The notes beneath the pieces were generated by a model. The model searched no databases. It was not told the DNA's origin and saw only the letters and a program-made list of their open reading frames with translations. Positions 34,880-47,946 of a stretch of DNA of 64,000 nt are shown piece after piece. Origin of the DNA: Eublepharis macularius (lineage: Eukaryota > Chordata > Lepidosauria > Squamata > Eublepharidae); NCBI RefSeq assembly GCF_028583425.1, contig NC_072791.1, forward strand, positions 46,011,368 through 46,075,367, given 5' to 3'. The translations under genes and the position numbers were made by a program. Every line of letters begins with the position of its first letter. Position 1 is the first letter of the stretch.

Positions 34880-35085
34880 TTCTGAAGCTAGAAGCAGGCT
34901 GTAAAAACAACTTTAAAAGATGGAATCCTTCAGTTAAAAGCCTGTGTGTAAAAAGAAATATTTTCACCAGATGCCTAAAGAAGAGTAAGGAAGATGCCAG
35001 GCAAAACTCAAATGGGAGGGCATTCCAAAAGCATGGTGCTATTACTGAAAAAGCCCTTTCTCTAGTTGCCTGCCTCCCAACTAGG
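34880..35085 (-). mobile_element. L2/CR1-type LINE fragment, RT C-terminal region
   Basis: On the minus strand a short frame reads RERAFSVIAPCFWNALP, the conserved end of L2/CR1-type ORF2 proteins, followed by a KTFLF-like KIFLF. The element is 5' truncated and frameshifted. Confidence 0.65.
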
Positions 35086-37727
35086 GTTACCAGCTGATGC
35101 TGGCAATCTGCCGAGAGTTTGGTGGGCAGGAACAATATTTTTGATGCTCTGATATATAGTGTCATTTCCAGAGAAAAATTGGAGGTGACATCATTGTGCT
35201 TGGGTGATGCTCTAGGATTCACCCCAAACTCTATGGTTAAGTGGCAACCTGGGAAAGGAGGCCTAGCTGGGAGGTCTCTCACTATAGACCTGGCCCCCTT
35301 ACCTCACCTCTGTAGGCAGGGGCACAGATACTAGGGTTTGGGAAGAGGATCTTATAGATGTGCCATACTGGTTTCATATTTATTTATTTGCTTATTTATT
35401 TATAGTCTGCCTTTCTCACTGAGACCAAAAGCAGATTATACAGTGGCTTTTATTACCATAGTTGCTTTGGAATTTTATCTTTGGGAAGTGGGAGATATCT
35501 GCCTGATGTTCTGCCTTTCAGTTACAATTTCTTAAAATTGGATCTGAAGGTTTCCTTCCAGTAAGTGAGGAATCTCGTGTTCATTGGAGCAGAAGAACAA
35601 AACAGAATATTCTTCATCTTCACTTATTAGAAGGAAATCTCAGAATCCAACCTATGGGCAAGAGTATCATGGAGTTAGGTCTGTAGTGGCCATGAGGGTA
35701 CTTTTTAGAATTCAGCATAGGTAAGTCATCCATGGTTCACTTCTGCCATGCTGTGCTGCTCAACAACTTTTTGAGATGCTTCTATGCCACATCTGGGGGT
35801 TTTAGTAGCTATAACTGGTCAAGTTGTACTGAACCATGCTGTTGGGTCAATATGATGTTCTGTTAGGAGATGGGGGGCATGGAGATGAGGGATGCCATTG
35901 TTGCACATGACAAGTTATCAGTTGTGGTCACTAGGTGATGTCACTCTATTCTAGGAATCTAGGAATCTGTTTTAGGTTTTACCATAGAGTCTCTGGCAAT
36001 TCCAAGAGTGATGTGACCTTACTTCCACATTTTCTTCAGAAGTAATGTCACATATATTATGCTCAGCAATGTTGATTTAAAAAAAATTCTCACACCACCT
36101 GAAGGAACAATGACAGGAAGCGCAGGTTGCTGGCTGTGTCGCTATGTAACCCTATGTCCCCTGAGCAGGTTCACAATCAATACAAAGCTCACTGTGAATT
36201 CCTGTGGAATTAAAAGGGGGAACCTAGGGGAATCAGGGCAGTGCAGATGGTGTTATCCACATGGAGGAAGGTTGCACAAAACCCACACATAATTTAGTAA
36301 CTTTGTATGTTGGGGGGAATGGAAAGTGTTACTTCTTGTATTTTTAGATTTGCCCTGAAATATTGAACCAAAAGCACAGGATCTTCAGTCACAACAGTAT
36401 GATAAACTGAATAAAGGAGCAGAGGCAGTTTTCTTTGAGCAATGGTGAGGTCACATGTCTACATGGACAATTTTTTGACAAAGTGATGCTTCTTATTGGT
36501 TCCAGAGGAACCATTCGCTTATTAAAACTGGTTAAAAGGCTGCACTGGGAGAAGCAGGGATGTGATAGTCCATCTTTCATAGGGCAGAACTGCACTCAAG
36601 GGATATAAAAGAAGAGATCTTAGGTATTTGTTTAGTTGCCAATCACTTACTTTTCTGAGAATTGATCTTTTAAAGACATTCAAGCAGATGGTTTTACTCT
36701 GAAGCTATGTGACTTTAAATACCTGTGCCCCCTCTTCATAGCTTCCATGAGATCTTTCTTGGGTGAAGTTTCTTCCTCTCTTAGGTTATTACTTCAGCAA
36801 TTCCTCTCTAATTTTAAACATGGGATCTTATAAGCTGGGGCCTCCCGCAAGGCAGTTTGCCTTCAGTATATTTATAGGAAACGGGACAGAGTGGAGTGAT
36901 TTATAAGGAAATAGTCCCATGGAGGGTTCTGATGACATCATTAACCATATGAGCTGGAAATCCAGCGATGCAATTAATTACACTGTAAATCAGGGCAGCC
37001 CATTGGTTGCTAGTCAGTTTTCCTAACCTTTTCATTCAGTTGTGCTTTTAAGTTTTTAAATACTACAAACCTCTGAAACCACAGAAGAATTATATAATGT
37101 TACAAGCCTTCAAATCCAGCATTTGCTGCTTGTGATGTTCCTAGCCCTGCATGCAGCAACCGGCCTGAACTACTAAAATCTGCTGCCCAGAAAGAGGCTT
37201 TAGAATTTTCGATATAGGAGAGCTTGAAATCAACAGATTGGGTTGGATCCAAAGTTGTTTTCCCACTCATGGAAGATACCCTTTTGTTCAGAAAGGGCAT
37301 TTTTTGACTCATGAAGGAACACCTTTGGATGGCTCTAACCCATAGCTTGAATCTAGCCTATTGTTGTTTATTTTCTGTGCTCAGCAATAGGGGACCGAAC
37401 TCTAAGGCAAGCTGTTTGTTCACTGGCATGAATGAACAGAGAATCCAACCTCCATATTACTTGGTATTTACAAGTTCGAGTAGACGAAAGCCTCAATAAA
37501 CCCGGTCAGAACCACTATCCTCTCGAAATCATACAGGCCCACTAGAAATAAAGAGGATAATAGCAAAAAAAGAGCCCATCTTAAAATTGCAAAATTGGAG
37601 CTACTCATTGACAGCTTTGTAATATCTGAAAGTCTTTTGATCTGACAAATTTGAAAAAAAAAAGCTATTTGTTTGGGAATTTCTGTTTGGGAAAATTGTG
37701 GGGGGAAGCTACTTCTAGGAATTTGGC

Positions 37728-37878
37728 GCAAAACTTACGGAATGACGCGCCTTCATGGCACTATTTTCCATCATGACTTTGCTTCGTGGTGTGTTTTCTG
37801 ACATCATCACAGCACAAAGCAAAGTCATGTCAGGAAATCGTGCCATGAAGGCACGTCGTTCCATAAGTTTTGCGCTAT
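37728..37878. repeat. 151-bp hairpin, MITE-like
   Basis: Left arm from GGCGCAAAACTTACGGAATG and right arm ending CATAAGTTTTGCGC are reverse complements with few mismatches, with a short loop near TTTTCTGACATCATCAC. The ends GCGCAAAACTTA resemble Tc1/mariner-type termini. No clear TA duplication was seen, so the class is open. Confidence 0.7.
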
Positions 37879-37973
37879 TTTTCAGGATAGGGAGAAGACA
37901 TGTGGAAATGACCTTTGTTGTACATTTTTCCTTCGGGATAATTGTCACAAACAGCAGTTGTATTAGGGTTGCC

Positions 37974-38186
37974 AAACTCCAGTTTAGGTAATTCTTGGAG
38001 ATTTGATGGCAGTGCCTGGGGAAGGCAGAATTTGAAGAGGGGAGGAAGTGCTGAAGGGTGATACCTTAGGATCTATCCTCTGATGCTGCCATTTTCTCCA
38101 GAGGAACTGGTCTCTGTAGTCCGGAGATGAGTGGTAATTTGGGGAGAACACCAGGTCCCACATGGAGGTCGGTATTAGCAAACCTG
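37974..38186. mobile_element. hAT-like MITE, GTTGCCAGC family (diverged)
   Basis: It starts TAGGGTTGCCAAACTCC. The flanks AGTTGTAT (37966-37973) and AGTTTTAT (38187-38194) match 7 of 8. The right end is eroded (AGCAAACCTG). Confidence 0.75.
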
Positions 38187-38209
38187 AGTTTTATATAATC
38201 CTATTACCT

Positions 38210-38530
38210 GTGTTGAAAAGCTATCTTGGTTTTGCCTAGTGTATGGAATGTGAGAGGAGTGGGAGCCTCATTCAGGCAGGGCATTCTAGAAGGTGGGGGC
38301 CACAATGGAGAAAGCACATGTATGAGCAGTTGCTGATTTTGCCCATTTTTAGGTTGGCACCTGCAAAAGCCCCTGCTCAGATGAGCAAAGCTGTCATGGT
38401 GGAGCACAGGGGGAGAGGAGGTCCTGCTGATATGAGGGGCTGAGGCTGAAGGCCTTTGTATGTGATAGCCAATACCTTAAATTGGACATGGTAACTGATG
38501 GACTGTCAATGGAGTGACTGCAGAATGGGA
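38210..38530. mobile_element. interspersed repeat related to 26683-26990
   Basis: Shares ordered blocks with the earlier copy (GGGGGCCACAATGGAGAAAGC, TTTTGCCCAT, GATGAGCAAAGCTGTCATGG). It continues to ATACCTTAAATTGGACATGG, which resembles LINE 3' regions. Confidence 0.55.
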
Positions 38531-38735
38531 GTAATATAGAATCATAGGGTGCAAGCTACCTCCAGGGTCATCTAGTCCAACCCCCTGCGCAATGCAAGAA
38601 ATTCACAGCCCCCCCCCCCCAGTGACCTCTGCTCCATGCCCAGAAGATGGCAAAACACTGTCAGGATCCCTAGCCAAACTGTCCTGGGGAGAATTTCTTC
38701 CTACCCCAAAGTGGCGATCAGCATATGAATGAAAG
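38531..38735 (+). mobile_element. CR1-like LINE 3' fragment
   Basis: It begins AGAATCATAGGGTGCAAGC and contains CATCTAGTCCAACCCCCTGC, the hallmark segment of amniote CR1 3' ends. It includes a poly-C run near 38611. Confidence 0.65.
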
Positions 38736-38738
38736 GGT

Positions 38739-39040
38739 GTGGAATGCTAATGGAGGCTTCACTGTAGCCTGAGGCACTGTATCCTGAAACCTCCCTCCAT
38801 TAGCATTCCACACCCTTTGAAACTCAGCCCAACCCCACCCCTCCTGAGTAGATATAAATTACCCGCCAACTTCTTCTCCACACTGTGACACTGAGAGATC
38901 TCTGTCTTTTGGTGCTACACCTCTGAAGATGCCAGTCACAGCTGCTGGTGAAACGTCAGGAACTACAATGCCAAGACCATGGCTATACAGCCTGGAAAAT
39001 CCACAACAACCATTCTCCGGCCATGAAAGCCTTCGACAAT
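38739..39040 (+). mobile_element. Penelope-like terminal repeat with hammerhead motif, copy 3
   Basis: This copy extends beyond the foldback units. It opens with an inverted repeat (GTGTGGAATGCTAATGGAGG at 38739 and its complement ending near 38815). A TATAAATTACCCGCC stretch and the CTGAGAGATCTCTG centre sequence follow, then the full arm to CCTTCGACAATAT. It has a single arm, not a palindromic pair. It may show the ancestral terminal repeat from which the foldbacks derive. Confidence 0.7.
38920..38960 (+). ncRNA. hammerhead ribozyme-like motif (family A)
   Basis: CTGAAGA, stem II CCAG/CTGG, GAAAC and GTC are all present in the sense of LTBP2 intron 2. Stem II has changed from GCCAGC/GCTGGC to GCCAGT/GCTGGT, which weakens its ends. 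Confidence 0.65.
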
Positions 39041-39054
39041 ATATAGAAATATTT

Positions 39055-39089
39055 TGACTGACTGACTGACTGACTGACTGACTGACTGA
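39055..39089. repeat. (GACT)n microsatellite
   Basis: About eight uninterrupted GACT units next to the PLE terminus. The neighbouring terminus may have seeded it. Confidence 0.95.
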
Positions 39090-40411
39090 ATGATGGGAAG
39101 GCTCAGAGTTCATGTTTCTGAACCAAGCAGAAAGGGAAAAGTTAAACAGGCATATGGGGAGCCCCTTGTTCCCCATTAATCAGGCACGATGATCATTGGG
39201 GTAGGGGGAAAGACTTTCTCTGCTGGATGTTGTATCCCAAAAGGGAGGATTATGCCTGAGTGATTTGAAAGAGAAGATTCTTTTCCAGAATTGTAGGATT
39301 CTGATGCTCACTAATCTGAAATAGTGGCTGGTTTTTTTTGGTCCAGCAATGTTGATTTTAACAATAATACTGTATACATTTATTAGTCACATTTCTGTAA
39401 GAATTTACTCAAAGCAGCATACAGAAGTAAAAAATCAGAATACAATATAAAGCAGAATCAGAATACAATATAAAATGGTACAGTTAGAATGGTTTAAGGT
39501 GGAATACTTAATGGAACTATAAGAGTAGCACACCATGTGTTCAAGGACATATTGTCCCGAACACATTACAGCACTTTCAGGATGCTGGGAGATAAGTGGA
39601 TTATGATGTGACATAAGCATCTAAACTGCTAAGCTTTGTCTGAACAAAACTGAGCTCCTGGATCTAATGATCCAGTGAAGCATACCTGGGACTGAATAAC
39701 ATGCCTGTCAGAGTCGACAGAGGCCTCTAGCCATTCAAACCCTTTCCCTTTCCACTTGTATTGCTGTCATTCTTCCTCCAGCTTCTCTTTTTCTAATTAT
39801 CTCTTCTGGGTTGTGTTCCTTCTCAGCTCTTAGTTCTCAAGAGTGCTGGCTGATTAAAGCCTTCCGCTCACTCAAGTGCTCCTGCTGTTAGTTTGAACTG
39901 TGCCACAGGCAGGCTTGTGCTGGACTGGAGAGTGTGGCTGATTCTGCATTGCTGAAATCCATTTGTATGATGTAGGAGTGCAAAAGTCAACAATATGCCT
40001 TGGGAGAGTGCGTGCCCTGCCTGGCAGAATGTTACTCAGTAGGGGAGAACTGGTGATATTGTGGGATGGGGAGAGGGACCTGAAGGAAAATCTGCTGCTT
40101 GGTCATGGTTTATTTAGAATCTATGGTGTTCCTCATAAGGACGTGATGGGGCTTACGAATAGGCAAGTAGCAAAGAGAATTACAGTCACCTTGGAATGCA
40201 CCTTGTGTGACAGATGTGCCTTGCGGTATGGGACAAGCTATTGAGCTGGTTTTGCCGTCTGTTATCGGGAACAAGGGAGAGAAACTGCAAAAGGCAGTTT
40301 GCTTTAGGCTGCCAGAGTTGCTAAGAGGTTTAACAGGGAGAGAGAGAGCTGATTTAAACGGACTGGAATATTATTTTGAATATGTTAAACATTCAAGAGG
40401 ACATTTTTATA

Positions 40412-40670
40412 AATAATAATAATAACAATAACACTCAATTTATATACCATCAGGACAATTTAATGTCTGCTTAGAGTGGTTTTCAAAGTGTGTTATTATT
40501 ATCCTCACAACAATCACCCTGTGAGGTGGGTGGGTCTGAGAGAGCTCGGAAGAGCTGTGACTGACCCAGGGTCACCCAGCTGGCTTCAACCGGAGAAGTG
40601 GGGAGTCAAACCTGGTTCTCCAGATTAGAGTGCTGCCACTCTTAACCACTACATCAAACTGGCAGAACTG
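40412..40670 (-). mobile_element. Sauria-type SINE
   Basis: Reverse orientation: an (AAT)n tail at 40412, CAATTTATATACCATCAGGAC, CCTGTGAGGTGGGTGGG, GGTCACCCAGCTGGCTTCAA, GGGAGTCAAACC (B box) and CCACTACATCAAACTGGC (5' end). It is the same family as 23532. Confidence 0.85.
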
Positions 40671-40702
40671 TAATATAATGGCATGATGAATATAATGGAG
40701 AG

Positions 40703-41040
40703 CAGGGCTGGGCAATTGTTTTGGCTTGGGGGCCACTTTGTGGGAGTGGAGGTTAGCGGAGGGCCGCACCTTTTAAAATGATTGCATTCATTAGTTAACT
40801 TTGCATTTCAGAAAAGGTATAAATTGTATCATAAAAATCAATAAATATAAATTAAATAAAATAGTGGTAGTTTTATTCAATTTATTTATTGTGCTAATTT
40901 CATATCATCTATAACTGCAAGCTCATTTAATTTTAGAATCAGTTTAATGAGACAAATTTTTTCTGACTGTCTTGGCGGGCCACAAAAAAACTCTGTAGCG
41001 GGCTGCATGTGGCCCGCGGGCCACAATTTGCCCACCCCTG
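40703..41040. mobile_element. hAT element, 338 bp, CAGGGNTGGGCAA ends
   Basis: Ends are CAGGGCTGGGCAATTG and CAATTTGCCCACCCCTG. The 8-bp duplication ATGGAGAG is perfect (40695-40702 and 41041-41048). Subterminal GGGCCGCACC and GGCCCGCGGGCC motifs are typical of vertebrate hAT non-autonomous elements. There is no transposase. Confidence 0.93.
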
Positions 41041-41611
41041 ATGGAGAGCATTTTTATAAGGGGACAAGATTGTACCATATTGGGATGTTTATCATACATA
41101 TCATCATGCTTTTACTGCCTTGTCTTCTACCTTTGTAATTCACTCTCTGCATTGTTTAGGGTATACCTTAGTTTTCTGTTAGCATTGCTTCCTAATTTCT
41201 GTAATCCTAGTCCTATTGCATTGTATTTATTTTTAAAATTTTGTAATCTGCCTGGAGCCTCAGTGAGAAAGGTAAGCTATGAATTAAGTAAATAAAATAA
41301 ATGAAAATGCTGATGAGCTTGTTTCAGGAAACTTATAATATCAACTCAGACTTCATTCATAAATAAACATATTATTACAAAAACTTGATTCTTCTCCTTT
41401 GCACTGTCCTCAAAAGGAAACTGACCCCATCAAGATAGCTTAGAAAATACCAGTATTACAGGGAAGGAAGGGGAACATGAAGGGGGGACATGAAGCAATG
41501 TATTCTTATGTTTGTTATATACAAAAAATGTCACTGGGCAGCTAGCACATATTGAGAATAACTGGCAACGGACAATTAAGCATTAATGTTTAAGCTGATG
41601 CTCACAGAGGA

Positions 41612-41812
41612 GGGGCTGTGGCTCAGTGGTAGAGCATCTACTTGGAATGTAGAAGGGTTCAATCCCTGGCATCTCCAATTAAAACAATCAAAAGGTAGGT
41701 AATGTAAAAGATCTCTGCCTGAGACCTGGAGAGCTGCTGCCAGTCAGACTAGACAGTGCTGATCTTGATAGATTAGAGGCTTGACTCAGTCTAAGGTAGA
41801 TTCATGCATGTG
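41612..41812 (+). mobile_element. tRNA-derived SINE
   Basis: The head reads GGGGCTGTGGCTCAGTGGTA (A box) and GGTTCAATCCC (B box), followed by CTGGCATCTCCA. A non-tRNA body with CTGCCTGAGACC and GACTCAGTCTAAGGTAGATTC follows. The head is tRNA-like, but the body shows this is a SINE and not a tRNA gene. A head-region fragment also occurs near 14910. Confidence 0.85.
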
Positions 41813-43854
41813 CTTACCAGTGCTGGACTCTTAAATAGGCTCAGAAGCAAAAGTAAATTCATAAACCAGAATCTCTCATAGCTGAGACATCCATTAGAAG
41901 TGGCTCTTTCCAGGCACACCGACTAAAGGTGAGAGCAGGCAAAAGTTGTCATACTAGTCCAAAATCTACAAACCACACTCCATGTAATACCTTTTATTAG
42001 GACCAGCTACAGTGACACAGAATATTCTGCAAGTTTTCAAGTTCTCCAGAACTCTTCTGCAGGCTGGATGTTACAAAATAAAAAATAACCAGTACCGAGT
42101 GTTTCTCTCTGCCCATGCTTTTGTGGTACTGCACCCTTGCCAGTCTGAGCCCATGTGACAATTCCTTAGGAGTTCTCATATTTCTGGTTCTGAGGTACCA
42201 AAATGCTCTTAAAAATACACAACTGCCTTTGCTGTTTAATCTTTAACATGTAAGAGCAGCACTTTGATCTTGACTGTGAATCTTCCCCCTTCTACCATTC
42301 AAATCCAAGATGGTATCCCAGGTGGTCACACATCTGGGGTTAGTGGGCAGGGCTTTGAAGATATTAGAGGTGGCTTCCAAGGAAGACTGAACTGTGGCAT
42401 TTCTCATTTCACTGTTGTGAACCCTCTTGAGCCAGATTGGGGAGCAGATTCCTCAGATGATGACCAGGAGAAACCAGAACCCATTCTGAGGGATGAACAG
42501 AAGGTTTGAGCAACACCCAGCACCATTGGATCCCCTCCAGACCTAGAGCAGCTTCCAGACCCAGGGCCCCTTGATCCTAAGGCATCAGTCAAAGGACTTA
42601 CCCCTGAAGGCTCAGCTCCAGGCAATCCTTTGTGGGGAAGACAGAATAGAAATCCAAAGAAAGCCAAAGAAAATAAATAATCCTGTCAACATGCCAGAAT
42701 GCAGGACAGCCAGTCCCCAGCCGTGTAGGGCCAGGTCTCGTACTACCATTCCCCCCATTCTGCCAAGTTCTCCCCCAACCAGCAAAAGTGACAGAGATTG
42801 CTGGCCCATGAGAAGGCAATGGGGCAATGGAGAAGCACCAGATGCACGTAGTGAGGCAATGGAGTAATGGGGCAATGGGGAAGCCTAAATGCATGTAGTG
42901 CTTCACAGGATCAGGGCTCAGTCAAGCCCAGGAACAAGCTGGTCTTTAGCATATTTAAATGTGGGGCTAAACAGAAAGCCTTGCTGGTTCAACCAGTTCA
43001 CAAAGGCCAAAGCCCTTGAGTTGTAGAACCAGCTCCAGACTCTGCTAGATGATAATTGGCAGAATAAGTTCTCTGTCTCTTGAGGAGAACATCAGTCCAG
43101 GAAGCCTGAGGCCAGAACATTTACAAATGAAGCCTGAGAGTGGTTATTTTATTTATTAAAATATTTATATTCCTCCTTTCTCTGTGAATCAACATGGCTT
43201 ACAAATCATGATTTAAAATATACAACATAAAATAAGCCCCTAAACAATCACACTTCCTTCTAAATAGGGTTGCCAGGCCTCCCGCTATGGCAGGAGATTT
43301 CCACTGATTACTTCAATTGCCTAACGCTGCTCCAAGTGGTGGCAGGAGGAAAACAACAACAACAATAGCTGATGCCTTCCATGCTGGCATGTCACTTCTG
43401 GATACAATCCAGAAGTGGCAGTGAGTAGCTCTAAGAATTGCTGGAAACTCTATGATAAAACCACAGAATTCCAGATATTCATAGAGTTACCCATAGTGAT
43501 GTCACCCCCCCCCTCAATTCCCCTACTGACAGACAGACATCTATGGGAAAACTCTATCCAGAGTTTCACCATAGAATTTCCTACAGTTTCTAGAGCTATC
43601 CATTGTCACTACTGAGTTGTATCCATAAGTTATGTACTGGCACAGAGGCTGGCAATGTTGTTTGCTTTATTTTTCTCCCAGTGGTGGCTGGCAATGAAAA
43701 GAATCCCTGGGACATTGGCTGCCATAAGTGGGCACATGGTAAGCTTACTCCTAAAAGATGGCTGAGGTCTATATACCATTAACACCATGACAAATAACAT
43801 GGCCTCGGAGCCCTCCTTCCAGCAATTGCCTTCCCTGGCCAGAAAAGATCTACT

Positions 43855-44550
43855 GTGGTGCACGGCCTGGTTATATCTAGATTAGATTATTGCAATGAGG
43901 AGTATTTGGAAACTTCAATTGGTGCAGAATGCTGCAGCCAGAATATTGATTGTAGTGAGTCTTAAGGATCATATCATATTATTCTCGGTCCATCTCACTG
44001 GCTCTTAGTTTGTTTCCAGGCACAATTCAAGATGGTGGGGTTGACCTTCAAAGCCCAATGTAGCTTCGGACCAACATACTTGAAGGGCTGCCTACATTAT
44101 GAAGCTACCCAACCATTGTAATCATATTCAGAGGTCCTGCTTTGGGTGCCCTCACTTTCTGAGATTAGGCAGGTGATAACGCAAGAGAGGGCCTTCTCAT
44201 TTGTGGCACCAAAACTCTGGAACTCTCTCCCCAGGGAGATGTGTTTGTCTCCTTCAGTTACCATTTTCGACCGGTGTGTGAAGACTTTTTTGTTTGGTTT
44301 GGCATTACCTCCATGGTCCGCCCTTCATACTCAATATTTTTAATTGTTTAAAATGTTTTAATTGTTGTTTTTATGTCTCTGTATGTTTTTAGCTCTGGTT
44401 TAACTGTTTTAAAGATATATTGTTATTTTGGTTGGTTTTAGTCATTTTAAAATATAATTTTGTTATGTATAACTTGTTAGTCACCTTGGAGGCACTTATG
44501 AGGGCAGAAAGGCGGGATATACATTTTGTTAAAGAAAAATAAATATTTCT
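43855..44550 (+). mobile_element. L2-type LINE 3' region
   Basis: Translated in broken frames it shows the DYCN-like start near 43882 (GATTATTGCAATG), the QNAAAR region as CAGAATGCTGCAGCC, and RAFSFVAPKLWNSLPREM near 44185-44240. A 3' UTR follows with the GGCGGGATATA tail near 44510. It is 5' truncated and decayed. Confidence 0.75.
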
Positions 44551-46229
44551 AGAGATAGCACCCCCTCACCTCCTCAGGAAATTTATTACAGGCTATGATT
44601 AATGCCAGGTAGAGTTCCTTAAGTGGGGGAACACTCACTGGGAGCAGCCTGAGGAGTGTAGGCAGCTGCCAAAGCAGCAGCAGATTGGCCATTTAGGCCA
44701 CTCAGAAGAGTCCCAATGGAACAATGGCGGCGGGGGGATGTCCCCAGGGCAGCCTCATGCAAAGTTAGGGGTGCCAGTCCCCTTAACCTCTCGATGGGAG
44801 GGGAGACCCAATGCTTACCTCTTGCCCTTTCCTGGGTGCTCCTCACACATGCTCAAAGCACATGCACATCCTTGAACAATGACGTCACTTCCGGGAAGTG
44901 CTGTCATTGTGCATTGTTCAGGTGTGGGGCCCAAACAGGCCTGCTGTGAAATATGGGTGTACTCTTGGGGCAGTATGATGACATCACTCTTGGGAAGTGA
45001 TGTTGCACCACCCTGAGAGTGTGCCTCGGAGGCCTCAAAAGAAGTGGGCAGAAATCACCGCTGCTGCAATATGGTAGCCCCTACTTTGTGCAAGGCAGAA
45101 AAGAGCTGCTCTACTCTTCTCCTTCCCCCTCCATCATGGGGACAGGGATGGGACGGGCCTTCTTTCTCTTTCCTTTCTCCTCACTGAGGGGTGGGGTCCA
45201 CTTCCAGAACAGTTTTGGCCTCCCAGGCTACCCCTGGTAGGCTGTTATTAGGCACGTTCACAGATGTTTAGTACCAGTTGGGCTGTGCTTTGTTTGTTGA
45301 AGGCAGGCCTTGCCATTGATAATGACATTATTCCAGAGAAGTTGAGTAAAGCTGTATTCTGGAATAAGGGGCCAAAGAGTGACTCACTTTCTCAGAAGCC
45401 AAACAGTAGAGAGCACACGGAACTGCCAGACGGTGTCTATAAACAACACGCAAGGCCAGGAATGGCAGCATCTTTCTCTCATTAAGAGACTTTTCTGGGA
45501 ACAGTACAAATGCTATTTCAGAACGACATTGACTCTTGGCTATTAGGGCTGCCTGGTGACTTTTCAAGTGTCAGGCCATTGTTTGCGTGAATTAATTAAA
45601 AGGATGCTGTCAAAGTCATAGAAAGTCCTTTTTTGATAGTGGATGGCATATTTCAGGCAGGCCTGAAGGTCAGAGACTTTTTTTCCAGCCAAAGAAGGCT
45701 AATACTTTTTAAGGGTAAATGCTGTTTGGTTCCCCTGGTAGCATCCCTCCCACCTTTCTTCCTAGGGTATTTGGGCTGTGGTAATACAAAGGCTGAAATC
45801 TTTACAGCTTCCCAAGAGAGGAAGTAGCTGGGTATTCCAAATGCTTCAAATAGCTTTGAGAATCCTAGCCACATAAGAGTCAGAGAAGAATTTTGTCCTT
45901 AAGCCTCAAAGCCCTAACTCAAGGTTTGAGGGATTCAGAATTAAGACAATAAAGAGGGTTTAGTCTGAAAACAGAACACCTGCCTTCAAAAACACATTTC
46001 ATATTCTAATGGTACAATCCTAAACACCCTTCTAAGCCTGTTAATTTAGGTGGGCTTTGAAGGTTATAACTCTATTTAGGATTATATTGTAATTCTATTT
46101 GGATGTTCTGTTGTGCATTTTCTCTTGTAGATTTTTTCCCTTTTTGTTACATTCCATCTTGCTTATGAATACACAGGTAGTATCCCTAGCTTGGAGAACC
46201 TTTTACCTACTACAGATTGCTATCTGTTG

Positions 46230-46690
46230 CTAACTGCTGTAGGGGAATGAAGATCTTGCCACAGTTATTCATACCTTAGAAATGCCCAGGCTACATTACT
46301 GTAATATGTGGGACTGCAGGCATCAGCTGGTCCAGAATATAATGGCTAGACTCTGGCACATACTTTTTCTAAATAAATAATGTTATTAGGAACTTGTCAT
46401 AAGGAGTACATTTCTTCTGTGCTCAAAGATCTGCAGTGGCGTTCACTCTTATGTCTGGGCACAGTACAAAGTGCTGGCAATGACCTTTAAAGCCTTAAAT
46501 GGTGTTAGGGCATGTTATCTGAAGAATGTTTTCTCACATCCAAACTGCTCATCAGTCGAGATAATAATCTCTTCTTCAGATATCTTCCTCAAGTCCTCAT
46601 TATGATGCTTACTGATCTTTTCAATTTATGTTTTCTTATTTTGTGAAAGTCATTTTGAAGCCCCTTTTAGTGTAGACAATAAATTCTTCT
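46230..46690 (+). mobile_element. L2/CR1-type LINE 3' fragment, diverged
   Basis: GGCTACATTACTGTAATATG, GGTCCAGAATATAATGGC and CTTTAAAGCCTTAAATGG correspond in order to the segments seen at 43880-44060. It is older than that copy. The tail includes AATAAATTC near 46678. Confidence 0.55.
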
Positions 46691-47863
46691 TATTAAGGAA
46701 GACAACAGAAGCAGCTTGCTAATGTGTCATGCAAGGAAGGCAGTGACCTTATAGGCAGGTGTTGCAAGGTGGTAGATGCAAATAGGGGGGATGTGGTGCA
46801 CTTAATGAAAGACACACACGGGCAGGGGCATGGCTTGCATGCCCACTATTGACACAGATATCAGAGCCTTGTGCTGGGCATGATTGGCTAGTTGGCAGCC
46901 ACATAACTACACATTTCTGGCTTTCTGTCTCTGCTATCTTTAGGGTTATCAAACTCAAGAAAGGACCTAGACTACAGAGATCCATTCACCTGGAAGAAAT
47001 GTCAGGTTTGGATACCAGACTCTATGGTGTTCATTTCCCCAGTGAGCTTCCTCTCCTTCTCAAATCTTCAGAAATTTCCCAAGCCAGAGCTGGCAGCCCT
47101 AGAGCATGACTTCTGGTGCAGGTGCAGTGTCCCATCCTTCTAAGTTGCTCTACTGTTCTAAGTGGATCTGGTCCCTTCCTCCATGAAGCACTTCCTCCAA
47201 AGTCACCGCAGCAAGCCAATGAAGTAGAAATCTATTTGCCACCACTTGAGATGTAAAACTGCTATGAAGCAGCATCCAAGTAGAGAACAACCCATCTAAA
47301 TGAACTTACTTTCTAGCTGTTACTTTGCTGGATTAGGAAACTAATTTGTCTCCCGATTAATTTAAGAAAGAGTGGGGCCCTAGTGTGTAATAATTAATGG
47401 TGCTTTGTTTTTTCCTCTTGGAGTTTACAGCTGAAGTTGATGTGCTGTAATTAGGAGCGTACATAGACTGTGGGGTGATTTGGGTGCAAAGTTAATGAAC
47501 TGTAGCTTCCAATAATTGCTGAAGAATTTGAGTGTGGTGACTTCTGAATTAGCTGGTGGAGGGAACATAGGAATGCTCCTGATTGGATGGGACAGCTTGG
47601 AACCAATCTCCACTGCTAAGTCTATGGGAAGTAACAAAACATTTGATCATATGTTCAGTCTGCCTTCTAGATGATTGAACATGTCTTTCAAGAGACAGCA
47701 GTGTCGCTTTTTGTCTCAAAGTTGGCATCTCTACTCCCAAATTTCAAAATGTACCTGATTACCTTGGCAAAAATGATCAAGCAAATGAATGGAGATCTTT
47801 AATGGAGATTAAACTAAAGGAACTGTATTCAGTTGTCTAAGGTTGAAACACACTGTGGAGAGG

Positions 47864-47865
<2 letters not shown>

Positions 47866-47931
<66 letters not shown>

Positions 47932-47946
47932 TATATATATATATAT
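47866..47946. repeat. (AT)n microsatellite
   Basis: About 80 bp of AT repeats with one ACACACAC interruption (near 47924). It lies in LTBP2 intron 2, upstream of exon 3. Confidence 0.97.

Noticed and set aside
41612..41683. tRNA gene
   Set aside because: A and B boxes are present, but the sequence continues into a SINE body, and a head-region fragment recurs elsewhere in the window near 14910.
42264..42509. Possible small acidic protein
   Set aside because: No splice context joining LTBP2, no domain, and competing frames on the other strand.
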